A stretch of 64,000 bases of DNA from an uncultured Acidobacteriota bacterium (GCA_902825985.1 CADEDC010000008.1:1-64000), one strand, 5' to 3'; numbered from the stretch's first letter, positions 1 to 9,383 are shown. Numbers and translations are program-made. Notes: generated from the sequence alone by a model not told the origin.

Positions 1-1
1 G

Positions 2-1363
2 CGGGAGTTTTGTGCGAAGCCGTGCGAGATGCTCTTCCTGATCGTCGACGGCTGGGGCACGCGCCGCGTGGCGCTCGTCGGCGCCGGTCCGCGAGCCGGC
101 TTCACCACGACCGTCGCACGCCGCCTGGCGACCACGGCCGGGTTGGCCGCGCGCAGCCGCCGGATCGCCCGGCTGGCCTTCGTCCTTCGTGCGGCGTCGG
201 AGCAGGCCACCGGGGAAGCCTGGGCGTCGCAGGCCCAGGCGGTGGCCGAGGGGCTGATGCTGGCCGAATTTCACAGCGGCTCCTTCAAGACCGGAGAGCC
301 CATCCCGCCGGTTCCCACCTGGACGGTGGTTGCCGACGGCGCGCCGGTCGACGTGACGCCGGCTCTCATGCGGGGGCAGATCCTCGGTGAATCGAGCAAC
401 CACGCCCGGGCACTGGCCAACGCCCCCGGGAACGTGTTGACACCGCGGGAGTTCGCCACCCGGATTGCCGACCTCGCGAGCGTCGGCGACGTCAAGGCGG
501 CGATTCTCGAGCAGCCGGCGCTCGAGGCGCTGGGCATGGGGATGCTGCTCGGCGTCGCACAGGGAAGCGCCGAGCCGGCCCGGCTGGTGGTGTTGCGCTA
601 TGACCCGCCGGGAGTCACCAGTGGTCCGGTGCTCGGCCTGGTCGGCAAGGGGGTCACGTTCGACACCGGCGGCATCTCGATCAAGCCGGCCGAGTTGATG
701 GACCGGATGAAAGACGACATGTCGGGTGGCGCTGCCGTGGCCGGTGCGCTCCGCGCCATCGGCTTGATCGGAGCGCCGATCCGGGTGCTGGGCATCATCC
801 CGATCGCGGAGAACATGCCGAGCGGTACCGCGATTCGGCCGGGCGATGTGCTGAAGAGCGCCGAGGGAAAAACGGTCGAGATCATCAACACCGACGCCGA
901 GGGCCGCCTGATCCTCGGCGACGCGCTGTGGTACGCGCGGCAACTGGGCGCCACCCACCTCGTCGATGTCGCGACGCTCACCGGCGCCATCGTGGTCGCC
1001 CTTGGTAAGATCACGTCAGGCATCTTCGGTACGCCGGACGGCTGGGTCGATCAGGTCCGCAGGACTGGGGAGATGGCAGGTGACCCGATGTGGCCGCTGC
1101 CGATCTTCGACGAGTACCGCGAGCAGTTGAAGAGCGAGATTGCCGACCTGTCGAACACCGGCGGACGTCCCGCCGGGGCGATTACCGCGGCGCTCTTCCT
1201 GAAGGAGTTCGCCGGCAGCGTGCCGTGGGTGCACATCGACATCGCCGGGACGGCGTGGGCAGAAGAGACGCGACCGTATCAGCCGAAGGGCGCGACGGGC
1301 GTGGCGGTGCGGACACTGGCGCGCCTCGCGCTCGACGCCACCGACTGGTCCGTCCGCCTGTGA
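2..1363 (+). CDS. pepA: Leucyl aminopeptidase (M17 family), 5' end cut by window
   Basis: This is a cytosolic di-metal aminopeptidase that removes N-terminal residues from peptides. The frame is open to the left edge, and the part seen (about 450 residues) is shorter than the usual ~500, so the true start lies upstream; the ATG at 29 is probably internal. The C-terminal catalytic domain carries the metal-binding segments KGVTFDTGG and NTDAEGRLILGDAL and the downstream DVATLTGAI strand. The N-terminal macro-like domain (VALVGAGPRAG) is partly present. A tiny membrane-protein gene follows within 10 bases. The family call is secure; peptide specificity cannot be read from the sequence. Confidence 0.95.
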   Translation, partial: REFCAKPCEMLFLIVDGWGTRRVALVGAGPRAGFTTTVARRLATTAGLAARSRRIARLAFVLRAASEQATGEAWASQAQAVAEGLMLAEFHSGSFKTGEPIPPVPTWTVVADGAPVDVTPALMRGQILGESSNHARALANAPGNVLTPREFATRIADLASVGDVKAAILEQPALEALGMGMLLGVAQGSAEPARLVVLRYDPPGVTSGPVLGLVGKGVTFDTGGISIKPAELMDRMKDDMSGGAAVAGALRAIGLIGAPIRVLGIIPIAENMPSGTAIRPGDVLKSAEGKTVEIINTDAEGRLILGDALWYARQLGATHLVDVATLTGAIVVALGKITSGIFGTPDGWVDQVRRTGEMAGDPMWPLPIFDEYREQLKSEIADLSNTGGRPAGAITAALFLKEFAGSVPWVHIDIAGTAWAEETRPYQPKGATGVAVRTLARLALDATDWSVRL

Positions 1364-1371
1364 GGGCAGGG

Positions 1372-1599
1372 GTGTTCAGAGTGCTCGCGGTGCAGCAGGA
1401 GCCGGCGTCCGACCCGTTCATGATCAAGATCGTGCAGCCTCCGAGCGACATCGAGGGGCTGGGAGACGTGCTGCTCGGGGCGCTCGGCATCACCGGCGCG
1501 ATTACCCTTGCTGCGCTGGTCACCGGCGTGCTGTTCGCGGGCGTCGTCTATCTCTTCCGGCGCTATCAGGCGAGCGACCAGCAGGGGCCCATCACCTGA
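1372..1599 (+). CDS. Small single-pass membrane protein, unknown function
   Basis: This is a short reading frame (75 aa from GTG 1372; 59 aa from ATG 1420) directly after pepA. It has a hydrophilic N-terminus, one hydrophobic helix rich in Gly, Ala and Leu (roughly residues 33-57) and a basic YLFRRYQ segment just after it, as expected for an inner-membrane protein with its C-terminus inside. I do not recognise a family. The start is uncertain because neither candidate has a clear ribosome binding site. Its position suggests co-transcription with pepA. The stop lies 11 bases from the convergent amidase gene. Confidence 0.6.
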   Translation: MFRVLAVQQEPASDPFMIKIVQPPSDIEGLGDVLLGALGITGAITLAALVTGVLFAGVVYLFRRYQASDQQGPIT

Positions 1600-1610
1600 C
1601 GATCGGCGGA

Positions 1611-3842
1611 TCACTGGCCGACGACGTCGGTCGCCCGCGTCAGTGAACTCTGATAGCGCAGCACCGCGGTGAACAAGGCGTCGGCTATCCGCTGGCGGTA
1701 GTTCTGTGCCTTCAGCAGTCGCGCTTCCTGCTGATTGGTCATGAACGAGACCTCGGCCAGCACACTCGGCATCGCGGCGCCAATCAGTACGACGAAGGGT
1801 GCCTGCTTCACGCCGAGGTCGCGCAGGCCCTGATGGGCCGGCTTCAGCTTCTGGACCAGTGCCCGCTGCACGTGTGTGGCGAATTCCCGCGATTCATCGA
1901 GCTTGCCATTCATCGCGATCGCCCTCACGACGTCCGGCAGCGCGCTCATCGGCTTCCCCGAGGCGGCGTTCTCGCGCGCCGCCACGGCGGCGGCGCTGCC
2001 GTTGCTGGCGAAATTCAGGAAGTAGGTTTCGACGCCGGCTGCCCGGGCCAACGAGCTGGCGTTCGCGTGGATCGACAGGAACAGGTCCGCCTCCTCGCGG
2101 TTCGCCATGGCCGTGCGCTCCTCGAGCGGCACGAAATCGTCGGTCCGGCGCGTGAGAACGACCGCAATCCCCTCGCGCAGGAGCATCGCTTCGAGGCGCA
2201 GCGCGATGTCGAGCACCACGGTGGCCTCGGTCGTCCCGGCGCCCTTCGCTCCAGGATCATGGCCGCCGTGGCCAGGGTCGATGACCACCCGCGTGACCGT
2301 GAGTCCGAGCTGACGCGCGATCGACAGCCCGCCATCGAGATTCCTCGCCGGGGCGAGGGGCGCGGCGACGGCCGCGGGAGTGCGGCTTTGAGGCACCGCT
2401 GCGACGATGACAGAAGCGGCGGCCGGCGCGACCGACGCGCTGGCGAGCCCGTCGGGTGAAGGGGTGTCTTCGGCGACTGCGGTGAGGGATGCGAGCGCCG
2501 CGGCCGGCACGCGCGTGGCGGTCGGAAGCGGCGCCGCCCACACCGCCGGCGCGCGGTGAGCATGGAGCACCGGGCGCTCCGCCATCGACGGCGTCGTTGC
2601 CCGGGCCGGCAGCGCGATCAGCGGCGGCGGCGGCGAGCTGGCAGCGGGCGTCGCTGGCGGTGTCCTGCGGGCGAACGTCGCCGGCGTCAATGGCGTGGGC
2701 CGGGCGCTGGCAGTCGTCGCCCCCGCCTTCGGCGGCGTCGGCTTCGCGAGCCCGGGCGCTGGTGCCGCGGCCGGCCGTGTGCCGGCATCCGCCGCTGCCG
2801 TGGCCGCCGCGGTCGACGCGCGGACGCAGTCGATGACCAGCCGGTACGGACCGTAGAGCGGCGATGCGCTGCACGACGCCACGCCGCGGGCGTCGAGCAC
2901 GACGCGCGTGGTCTCACCGGACTGCTGGCCGATCCGGATCTGGCGCACGACGTCGGAGTCGTGATCGAAGCGGACTGTGCGCTCGGCCAGCGAGCGGGCG
3001 GCCGCCGTGCGGGCGAAATCGAAGAAGATGCGGTCCGGCCCGCTCAGCCGCTCCTGCCGGAACGTCACCTCCTGGTCGATGTCGAGCGTCAGGCGGACGA
3101 CGTCAGGCAGCACGGCCCGATGAATGGCCAGCAGGCGCGCCGTGCCTGCACCTCGGGCCGGTGGCGGGGCGGCCGGGGGAGCGGATGCCCGCGTCCCGGT
3201 TGGCGCAACCGGTGCGTCGGAAGGTTCAGCGATGGACGCCGTCGACGACCGGCGGGCGACCGCCGCGGCCTCGCGTGACGCGGTCGCGCTGCCGGTCGCC
3301 TCTGGAACCGCCGTGACGGGCCCCGCGGCGGGCGCTGGCGTCACCGGCGTGGCCGCGACGGATGCCGGCGGCGGCAGCGGCGTCGCGGCCGGACGCGGTG
3401 GGGCGCTCTGCGCCGCCGCTTTCACGGACGCCGGCAGCTGGCGCGCGTGCTTGCTGCTTGGATATTCGGACGCCAGCCGCCTCGCATAGCGTGCCGCGGT
3501 GGCCTCGTAGGCGGCATCGTGCAGCAGCGCCGCGACATCGGTCGCAAGTTGCGCCGCTCGCCACAGGGCATCGTCGCTGTAGCCGCTGGTCGGGTACTGG
3601 CGAACGACGGCATCGTAGGCCGCAAACACGGAGCGCACCGCTTTGCCGAGGGCTGCGGCCGGCATCCCGTTCGTGATCGCCTTGCGGACCGCCTGCTCTT
3701 TCGCCAGCGCATCGGCGTACAACGCCTGCGCCGACAGCACCGCTGCCGCCGTGGCGGGGGCGAGCCCGACCGCCGCCCGCGCCGGGCCGACCATGGCGGC
3801 CACGGCGATCGTCAGCGCGATGAACGTCCTCAGCATGACCAC
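1611..3842 (-). CDS. N-acetylmuramoyl-L-alanine amidase with AMIN domain
   Basis: This is an exported cell-wall hydrolase of the AmiC type that cleaves the bond between MurNAc and the stem peptide. A signal peptide (residues ~1-23, ending ARA) is followed by a helical region that resembles a TPR-like segment (~30-140). Next come a Pro/Ala linker, an AMIN domain (~235-345, usual role: binding peptidoglycan or septal envelope), a long Ala/Pro-rich linker (~345-510) and an Amidase_3 domain (~515-735). The zinc-ligand segment VVIDPGHGGHDPG and the later LFLSIHANA and VLAEVSFMTN segments are intact. At 743 aa it is longer than E. coli AmiC because of the linkers. It lies just downstream of ftsK, which fits a role in cell separation. 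Confidence 0.9.
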   Translation of the reverse strand: MVMLRTFIALTIAVAAMVGPARAAVGLAPATAAAVLSAQALYADALAKEQAVRKAITNGMPAAALGKAVRSVFAAYDAVVRQYPTSGYSDDALWRAAQLATDVAALLHDAAYEATAARYARRLASEYPSSKHARQLPASVKAAAQSAPPRPAATPLPPPASVAATPVTPAPAAGPVTAVPEATGSATASREAAAVARRSSTASIAEPSDAPVAPTGTRASAPPAAPPPARGAGTARLLAIHRAVLPDVVRLTLDIDQEVTFRQERLSGPDRIFFDFARTAAARSLAERTVRFDHDSDVVRQIRIGQQSGETTRVVLDARGVASCSASPLYGPYRLVIDCVRASTAAATAAADAGTRPAAAPAPGLAKPTPPKAGATTASARPTPLTPATFARRTPPATPAASSPPPPLIALPARATTPSMAERPVLHAHRAPAVWAAPLPTATRVPAAALASLTAVAEDTPSPDGLASASVAPAAASVIVAAVPQSRTPAAVAAPLAPARNLDGGLSIARQLGLTVTRVVIDPGHGGHDPGAKGAGTTEATVVLDIALRLEAMLLREGIAVVLTRRTDDFVPLEERTAMANREEADLFLSIHANASSLARAAGVETYFLNFASNGSAAAVAARENAASGKPMSALPDVVRAIAMNGKLDESREFATHVQRALVQKLKPAHQGLRDLGVKQAPFVVLIGAAMPSVLAEVSFMTNQQEARLLKAQNYRQRIADALFTAVLRYQSSLTRATDVVGQ

Positions 3843-3848
3843 GGCCTG

Positions 3849-6203
3849 CTAGCGAAGCTGCGCATCCACTTCCGCGAAGTAATCCTTGTCGACCAGCACT
3901 TCGCGCGCCTTGCCGCCCGCCGCGGGCGAGACGAGGCCTTCCATCTCCATCATGTCGACGAGGCGCGCGGCGCGGCTGAAGCCGATCCGCAGCCGTCGCT
4001 GCAGGTACGAAATCGATGCCTGGCCGCTCTGCACGACGATGCGGGCGGCCTCGTCGTAGAGGTCGTCCTTCTCCATGTCGATGCCCTCGGCGGCGCTCTT
4101 CTCCTCGGCGGTGATCGTTTCGTCGTAGGTCGGCTTGCCCTGCTTGCGCAGGAAGCTGGCCAGGCGGGCGCTCTCCTGTTCGCTGATGTAGGGACCGTGC
4201 AGGCGGATGAACCGGGACGAGGCCGGCGGCAGGAACAGCATGTCGCCCTTGCCGAGCAGCTGCTCGGCACCGTTGCCGTCGAGAATCGTCCGCGAGTCGA
4301 TCTTCGACGACACCCGGAACGAGATACGGGCCGGCATGTTCGCCTTGATGAGGCCGGTGATGACGTCCACCGACGGCCGCTGGGTCGCCAGAATCAGGTG
4401 GATGCCGACCGCCCGCGCCATCTGCGCCAGCCGCGCGATCGACTGCTCGACTTCGTTGCTGGCAACCATCATCAGGTCGGCCAGCTCGTCGATCACGACG
4501 ACGATGAACGGCAGCGGCTTCGGCAGTTCCGCCAGGTCCGCCCCCTTGGCTTCGCTGAGCGCGCTGTGGATGTTGCGGTTGTACTGCTCGATGTTGCGGA
4601 CGCCTTCAGCCGCCAGCGTCTTGTAGCGCTCTTCCATTTCGCGCACCGCCCAGCGCAGGGCGTTCGCCGCCTGCTTGGGATCGACGACGACCGGCGTCAG
4701 CAGGTGCGGGATGTCCTCGTACATCCCGAGTTCCAGCCGTTTCGGGTCGATCATGATCAGGCGGACGTCCTCCGGCGACGCGCGATACAGGATGCTGGTC
4801 AGCATCGAGTTCATGCCGACCGACTTGCCGGTGCCGGTCGAACCGGCGATGAGCACGTGCGGCATGGTCGCCAGATCGGCCATGTACGGCTCGCCATGGA
4901 TCGTCTTGCCGAGCGCCAGCGTCAGGCGGGACGAACTGCGGCGATAGGTCTCCGACTCGAGCAGCTCTCGCAGCGAGATCGGCTCGCGGTTGCGATTCGG
5001 AATCTGGATGCCGACAGTCGACTTGCCGGGGATGCGGTCGATGAGCACCGATTCGGCCTGCATCGCCAGGCAGAGATCGTCGGCCAGGCCGGTGATCTTG
5101 GCGTACTTGACGCCGGCGTCCGGCTTGAACTCGAATGTCGTGACGACCGGGCCCGGGTGAATCTGGACCACCGACCCCTCGACCGAGAACTCGCGGCACT
5201 TCTCCTCGAGCAGGCGGGCGCCGTCCATCAGCTCGCGTTCGTCGATCTTGCGCTCGGTCTTCGGCGCGTCGAGCAGCGCCAGCGGCGGCAGCGTGTACTC
5301 ACCCTTTCGCCGTTCCGCCGGCCCCTTGATGGGCTCCGACTCCGCCAGCGGCAGCGGCAGCGGCGGCAGGCTGACCTTGGGCGGCCGTGGCGGCGCCAAC
5401 GGCTTTGCGCCGGCGGCCGGCGCCGGCAGCGCCGCGGCGGCCGGTGCCGGGGCGGGCGCGGCGGGCTGGACCGCGGCCTCGCGCTTGCGCGTCGCCTTGT
5501 CGGTGACGATCGCCGGCGTCACCGCGGCGACCGCGGCCGCCTCACCGGCCGCACCGCCCTTCTTCGTGTGCTTGGCGATGACCTCGCGGCGCTGCTGATC
5601 GCGGCGGCGGTCGTCGCGCCACTGGCGGACGCCGTCGAGCCCGCGCAGCGCGCCGTCGCGGAGCGTGCCGAACAGCGACGCGGCCATCCGCCCGACCGAG
5701 AACTGCGTCGAGACGATGATCGCGAGGCAGGCCAGCGTCAGCAGGACGATGACCGAGCCGGTGCGATTGAGATACTCGGACATCTCGGCGGCGGTCCACT
5801 CGCCGACATAGCCGCCGGCACGGAACGGCTTGCCGGCGACCTCGACGGTGCCGAACACGAGCCCCAGGAAGGCGCTGACGCACATGAACATCACGCCGGC
5901 GCCGAGCGCCTTGCTGCCCGCGGCATCCATCTCGCGGCACCAGAAGTAGTGCCAGCCGACCATGACCATCAAGGCCGGGATGAGGTAGGCGGCATAGCCG
6001 GCCAGCTGGAACGAGATCTCGGCGAGAAACGCCCCGACGCGCCCGGCGAAGTTCTCCGGCAGCTGGTGGACGCCAGCGCTGAAGAACCAGGCGGGATCGC
6101 CCGGGTTGTAACTCGCCAGCGCGACGATCCAGATGAGGGCGGCCGCGAACAACGCCACCCCCACGAACTCGCTGACGCGCCGAGAGACGGTCGAACCCTT
6201 CAC
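3849..6203 (-). CDS. ftsK: DNA translocase FtsK/SpoIIIE
   Basis: This is a septum-located motor that pumps chromosome ends into daughter cells. The N-terminus has four membrane helices (~15-165). A short Ala/Pro-rich linker (~215-300) and the alpha/beta motor follow, with Walker A GSTGTGKS (Lys460) and Walker B PFIVVVIDELADLMM. The C-terminal gamma winged-helix domain (~715-780) includes SISYLQRRLRIGFSRAARLV, the usual KOPS-reading module. At 784 aa the linker is short compared with E. coli FtsK but normal for FtsK/SpoIIIE of many phyla. It is followed after 6 bases by the amidase gene and preceded by rnj, all leftward. Confidence 0.95.
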   Translation of the reverse strand: MKGSTVSRRVSEFVGVALFAAALIWIVALASYNPGDPAWFFSAGVHQLPENFAGRVGAFLAEISFQLAGYAAYLIPALMVMVGWHYFWCREMDAAGSKALGAGVMFMCVSAFLGLVFGTVEVAGKPFRAGGYVGEWTAAEMSEYLNRTGSVIVLLTLACLAIIVSTQFSVGRMAASLFGTLRDGALRGLDGVRQWRDDRRRDQQRREVIAKHTKKGGAAGEAAAVAAVTPAIVTDKATRKREAAVQPAAPAPAPAAAALPAPAAGAKPLAPPRPPKVSLPPLPLPLAESEPIKGPAERRKGEYTLPPLALLDAPKTERKIDERELMDGARLLEEKCREFSVEGSVVQIHPGPVVTTFEFKPDAGVKYAKITGLADDLCLAMQAESVLIDRIPGKSTVGIQIPNRNREPISLRELLESETYRRSSSRLTLALGKTIHGEPYMADLATMPHVLIAGSTGTGKSVGMNSMLTSILYRASPEDVRLIMIDPKRLELGMYEDIPHLLTPVVVDPKQAANALRWAVREMEERYKTLAAEGVRNIEQYNRNIHSALSEAKGADLAELPKPLPFIVVVIDELADLMMVASNEVEQSIARLAQMARAVGIHLILATQRPSVDVITGLIKANMPARISFRVSSKIDSRTILDGNGAEQLLGKGDMLFLPPASSRFIRLHGPYISEQESARLASFLRKQGKPTYDETITAEEKSAAEGIDMEKDDLYDEAARIVVQSGQASISYLQRRLRIGFSRAARLVDMMEMEGLVSPAAGGKAREVLVDKDYFAEVDAQLR

Positions 6204-6206
6204 GTA

Positions 6207-7859
6207 TCAAATCTCCATGATCACGGGCAGGACGAACGGTCGCCGCCCAGACCGCTTGCGCAGGAACCGCCGCAACTCCGCGCGGACCTTTTCCTTGATG
6301 ACCCCCTGGTCGGTACGTTCTTCCGCACTCGATTGTTCGATCACCTCGGTCAGCAGCCGGACGCCGTCCGCCATCAGTTCGGCGGCGTTCTCCATCACGA
6401 AGCCGCGCGTGATGAGCTCGGGGACGCCTTCCAGCTTGCCGGTCTGCGTGTTGATGGCGACCACCGGGACGACGAGCCCGTCCTCGGCGAGGTGCCGGCG
6501 ATCGCGCAACACCTCGTCGGCGACCTCGCCGGACCGGGTGCCGTCGATCAGCACGCGTCCCACCGCCACCTTGCCGTCGACGCGCGCTCCCTGATCGTCG
6601 AGGACCAGGTGATCGCCGTTCTCGATCAACAGCACGGCGGGCTTCGGATCGCGGCCGGCGAACACGCGTCTGGCAATCGCGGCATGGCGCGCGAGCTGCC
6701 GGAACTCCCCGTGCACCGGGATGAAGTAGCGCGGTCGCACCAGCGACAGCATCAGCTTCAGCTCCTCCTCGCTGCCGTGTCCGGAGACGTGGACGTGCTT
6801 CATGCCCTCGGTGATGACGTCGGCGCCGCGGCGCGAAATATGGTTCATCACCCGGCCGATCGCCTTCTCGTTGCCGGGAATGGCGCGCGCCGACAGGACG
6901 ACGGTGTCGTCGGGCGCCAGCTTCACGTGCCGGTGATCATCGATGGCAATCCGCGACAGCGCCGACAGCGGTTCGCCCTGCGAGCCGGTCGACAGGCACA
7001 GCACGTCCTGCGCCGGATAGCTCGGGACATCGGCATCGCGAATCTGGACGCCGGCCGGTATGCGCAGATACCCGAGCCGCTGCGCAATCTGCGAGTTCTC
7101 GATCATGCCGCGGCCGACGAAGGCCACCTTGCGTTCGAACTGCGCCGCCAGATCCACCAGGATCTGCATGCGGTAGATGCTCGAGGAAAACGCTCCGACG
7201 ATCAGCCGGCCCGTGGCGCTCGAGAAAATCTCTTCGAACGCCGGAATGATCTCGGTCTCGGAGCCGGTGAAGCCCGGCCGGTCGACGTTGGTGCTGTCGG
7301 CGAACAGGGCCAGCACGCCGTCGGCGCCGAGCTGGGCGAACCGGTGGATGTCGAAGTGCTCGCCATCGAGCGGTGTTTGATCGATTTTGAAGTCGCCGGT
7401 GTGTACGAGGACGCCGATGGGCGTGTGGATGGCCAGCGCGACGCAGTCCGGGATGCTGTGGGTGACCCGGATGAACTCGATGGAGAACGGACCGACGGTC
7501 ACCCGCTCGCGCGGCCGGACGACGTTCAGCACCGCCGCCTTCTCGAGCCCGTGTTCCCGCAGTTTGGGTTCGACGAGAGCCAGCGTGAGCGGCGTCCCGT
7601 AGACCGGCCCGCGGACGTGCGGTATCACGTGCGGCACGCCACCGATGTGGTCCTCGTGGCCGTGCGTCAGGATCAGCGCGGCGGCGCCGCCGCGCTGCTG
7701 GAGATACGTCAGGTCCGGGATGACCCGGTCGACGCCGAGCAGTTCCGGATCCGGGAACATGACGCCGGCGTCGACGACGATCGTGGTGTCGGCCCACGAG
7801 ATCGCCATCATGTTCATGCCGAACTCGCCAAGTCCACCCAGGGGCACTATTTCGAGCAT
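6207..7859 (-). CDS. rnj: Ribonuclease J
   Basis: This metallo-beta-lactamase/beta-CASP ribonuclease (endonuclease and 5'-3' exonuclease in characterised members) takes part in mRNA decay and rRNA maturation. The zinc motif THGHEDHIGG lies at residues 65-74, followed by the beta-CASP domain and a C-terminal region. I chose the ATG at 7859 (550 aa, giving MLEIVPLGGLGEFGMN, the usual N-terminus). The frame extends upstream to a GTG at 7913, but that would add 18 residues unlike the family. The start is preceded by about 250 bases of non-coding leader with strong hairpins. RNase J here presumably has the role RNase E has in enterobacteria; that is inference. Confidence 0.95.
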   Translation of the reverse strand: MLEIVPLGGLGEFGMNMMAISWADTTIVVDAGVMFPDPELLGVDRVIPDLTYLQQRGGAAALILTHGHEDHIGGVPHVIPHVRGPVYGTPLTLALVEPKLREHGLEKAAVLNVVRPRERVTVGPFSIEFIRVTHSIPDCVALAIHTPIGVLVHTGDFKIDQTPLDGEHFDIHRFAQLGADGVLALFADSTNVDRPGFTGSETEIIPAFEEIFSSATGRLIVGAFSSSIYRMQILVDLAAQFERKVAFVGRGMIENSQIAQRLGYLRIPAGVQIRDADVPSYPAQDVLCLSTGSQGEPLSALSRIAIDDHRHVKLAPDDTVVLSARAIPGNEKAIGRVMNHISRRGADVITEGMKHVHVSGHGSEEELKLMLSLVRPRYFIPVHGEFRQLARHAAIARRVFAGRDPKPAVLLIENGDHLVLDDQGARVDGKVAVGRVLIDGTRSGEVADEVLRDRRHLAEDGLVVPVVAINTQTGKLEGVPELITRGFVMENAAELMADGVRLLTEVIEQSSAEERTDQGVIKEKVRAELRRFLRKRSGRRPFVLPVIMEI

Positions 7860-8002
7860 TCGTGTCGTTTCTTTTGAGACAGACCCGCCCCCGAGCGTTC
7901 CCGTGCGGGACACTCACCGGAGCAGGGAGCCGCGGTATCGGCTCGGCAGACGCCTGGGCGCGCCTGACGTGAAGGCGGGATGTGTGGCCGGCCGCACGCA
8001 GA

Positions 8003-8049
8003 CTGAGCGCGTCAGAACCCGGATGCGCCGTATGGGTCCTAAGACTCAG
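8003..8049 (-). promoter_or_regulatory. Long hairpin in the rnj 5' leader
   Basis: Read on the minus strand, an outer 5-bp stem CTGAG/CTCAG encloses a 9-bp inner stem TTAGGACCC/GGGTTCTGA that includes G-U pairs, separated by a small asymmetric internal loop. It lies about 145 bases before the rnj start and downstream of the candidate -10 box, so it should be in the mRNA leader. The pairing is seen directly in the sequence. A regulatory role, for example RNase J autoregulation, is inference. Confidence 0.5.
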
Positions 8050-8054
8050 CCCAC

Positions 8055-8082
8055 GTACAACTTAGCAGCTGGAGAATTGTAC
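8055..8082. promoter_or_regulatory. Inverted repeat GTACAA-N16-TTGTAC overlapping a -10-like box
   Basis: This is a perfect 6-bp inverted repeat with a 16-base spacer. On the minus strand its upstream arm forms the -10-like hexamer TACAAT (8076-8081). No convincing -35 box is seen at the expected distance. It may be an operator at the rnj promoter or a second leader hairpin. The repeat is certain; the function is not. Confidence 0.4.
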
Positions 8083-8112
8083 CACGCCTGATCCGCTGGA
8101 ACGGCAGGGAAT

Positions 8113-8940
8113 TTACCGGGCGGCGGCGGCCGTCAGGGCGTCGGCCAGCCGGACGAATTCGGGGATGTCCAGTGTCTCGGGCCGGCGCTGTGGATCGATG
8201 GCGCAGCGGGTCAGCAGCTCGGCCGCGGCAACCGGAAGCGGCTGCGGCCAGGCGCCCAGCGCGTTGCTCATCGTCTTTCGTCGCCGGGTGAAGACCGCGC
8301 GGACGAGTGCGCGGAAGCGCGGGAGATCGGCCGGCCTGGGCTCCGGCGGGTGAAACGTCAACGCGACAACCGAGGAATGTACCTCCGGCGCCGGTCGGAA
8401 CGCGCCCGGCGGCAGATTGAGCCGGCGCGTGACCTTCGCGACGTGGCGGATGAGCACGCTGAGGACACCGTACTCGCCGGTGCCGACCGGTGCCAGCAGC
8501 CGGTCCGCCACTTCACGTTGCAGCATCACGGCGGCGTCGACCATGGGCAGGCCGGCCTCGTACAGGTCGATCGCCTTGAACAGGATGGGCGAGGCGACGT
8601 TGTAGGGCAGATTGCCGGCCAGCCGGAGTCGGGCGTCGTCGAGACGCTGATCGCGAAGCTGACCGCGGATTGACTCGACCGACCGATCGAGGAAGTCTCC
8701 CTCGACAACCGTCAGATGCGCGTGCGTCCCGGCCCGCAGGGCCGCCGCCAGATCGCGGTCGATTTCGAACGCGACGACGTGCCGGCAGGCAGCGAGGAGC
8801 GGTACGGTGAGCGCCCCCTGTCCCGGACCGATCTCGAGGAAGACTTCGTCGGCCGCCGGCGCAATCGCAGCGACAACGCGCTCCGCCCAGACCCGCTGCA
8901 GGAAATGCTGGCCGAACCGCTTGCGCGCCCGATGCTTCAC
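8113..8940 (-). CDS. rsmA: 16S rRNA dimethyladenosine transferase (RsmA/KsgA)
   Basis: This SAM-dependent enzyme dimethylates two adjacent adenines in helix 45 of 16S rRNA during small-subunit assembly. The protein begins RARKRFGQHFL, typical of the family, followed by the SAM-binding FLEIGPGQGALT (~35-46) and the catalytic NLPYNVASPI. The C-terminal helical domain contains RAVFTRRRKTMSNAL. Its 275 aa match the usual length. It overlaps the start region of nothing downstream but its own start overlaps the end of the upstream zincin gene by 4 bases, so the two are probably translationally coupled. Confidence 0.96.
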   Translation of the reverse strand: MKHRARKRFGQHFLQRVWAERVVAAIAPAADEVFLEIGPGQGALTVPLLAACRHVVAFEIDRDLAAALRAGTHAHLTVVEGDFLDRSVESIRGQLRDQRLDDARLRLAGNLPYNVASPILFKAIDLYEAGLPMVDAAVMLQREVADRLLAPVGTGEYGVLSVLIRHVAKVTRRLNLPPGAFRPAPEVHSSVVALTFHPPEPRPADLPRFRALVRAVFTRRRKTMSNALGAWPQPLPVAAAELLTRCAIDPQRRPETLDIPEFVRLADALTAAAAR

Positions 8941-9383
8941 CGCCGGTCATCCTCGTCGGCCGGCTCACCGAACGAGTGCCAATAGTGATCCTCGACCTCC
9001 TGGATCTCGTCCTCGCTCATGCCGAAGTAGTGCCCGATCTCGTGGATGAGCGTCTCGGCAATGGACACGATCAGGTCCTCGTGATCCTCGGCCTCGCGCT
9101 CGTGTGGACCCTGAAAGAGCAGGATCTGATCGGGGAGCCGGTTGCCGTAGCCGGCGTCCCGTTCGGTGAGCGGCGTCCCCTGGTAGAGCCCGAACAGCGT
9201 GTCGGGGGCGTGGATGTCCATTTCGCGGAGCAGGGCCGGCGAGGGCTCGTCCTCGACGATGATCGCGATGTTGTTCATCGCCTCGCGAAACTGAGCTGGG
9301 ATGTCGCTGAGTGCCTCAGCGACGAGGCGTTCGAAGGCGGCGCGGTCCACGGGCACCTCTGACAGGTTTCTGGGCGCGCTCAT
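8937..9383 (-). CDS. Minimal zincin metallopeptidase family protein (DUF1025-type)
   Basis: This is a small acidic protein of 148 aa with a zincin motif HEIGHYFGMSEDEIQEVE near the C-terminus (HExxH followed by Glu). It matches the small metallopeptidase family known from Thermus and actinobacteria, whose substrate is unknown. The start used overlaps the end of nth by 68 bases. In-frame GTG codons at 9353 and 9347 would shorten the overlap to about 30-40 bases. It has no signal peptide and is probably cytosolic. It lies between nth and rsmA in one leftward run. Confidence 0.85.
   Translation of the reverse strand: MSAPRNLSEVPVDRAAFERLVAEALSDIPAQFREAMNNIAIIVEDEPSPALLREMDIHAPDTLFGLYQGTPLTERDAGYGNRLPDQILLFQGPHEREAEDHEDLIVSIAETLIHEIGHYFGMSEDEIQEVEDHYWHSFGEPADEDDRR

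Noticed and set aside
3447-7877. A 1476-codon open frame on the plus strand
   Set aside because: It runs antisense to ftsK and rnj, is extremely Arg/Asp/Gly-rich, has no domain, and arises from high G/C at third positions of the true genes.
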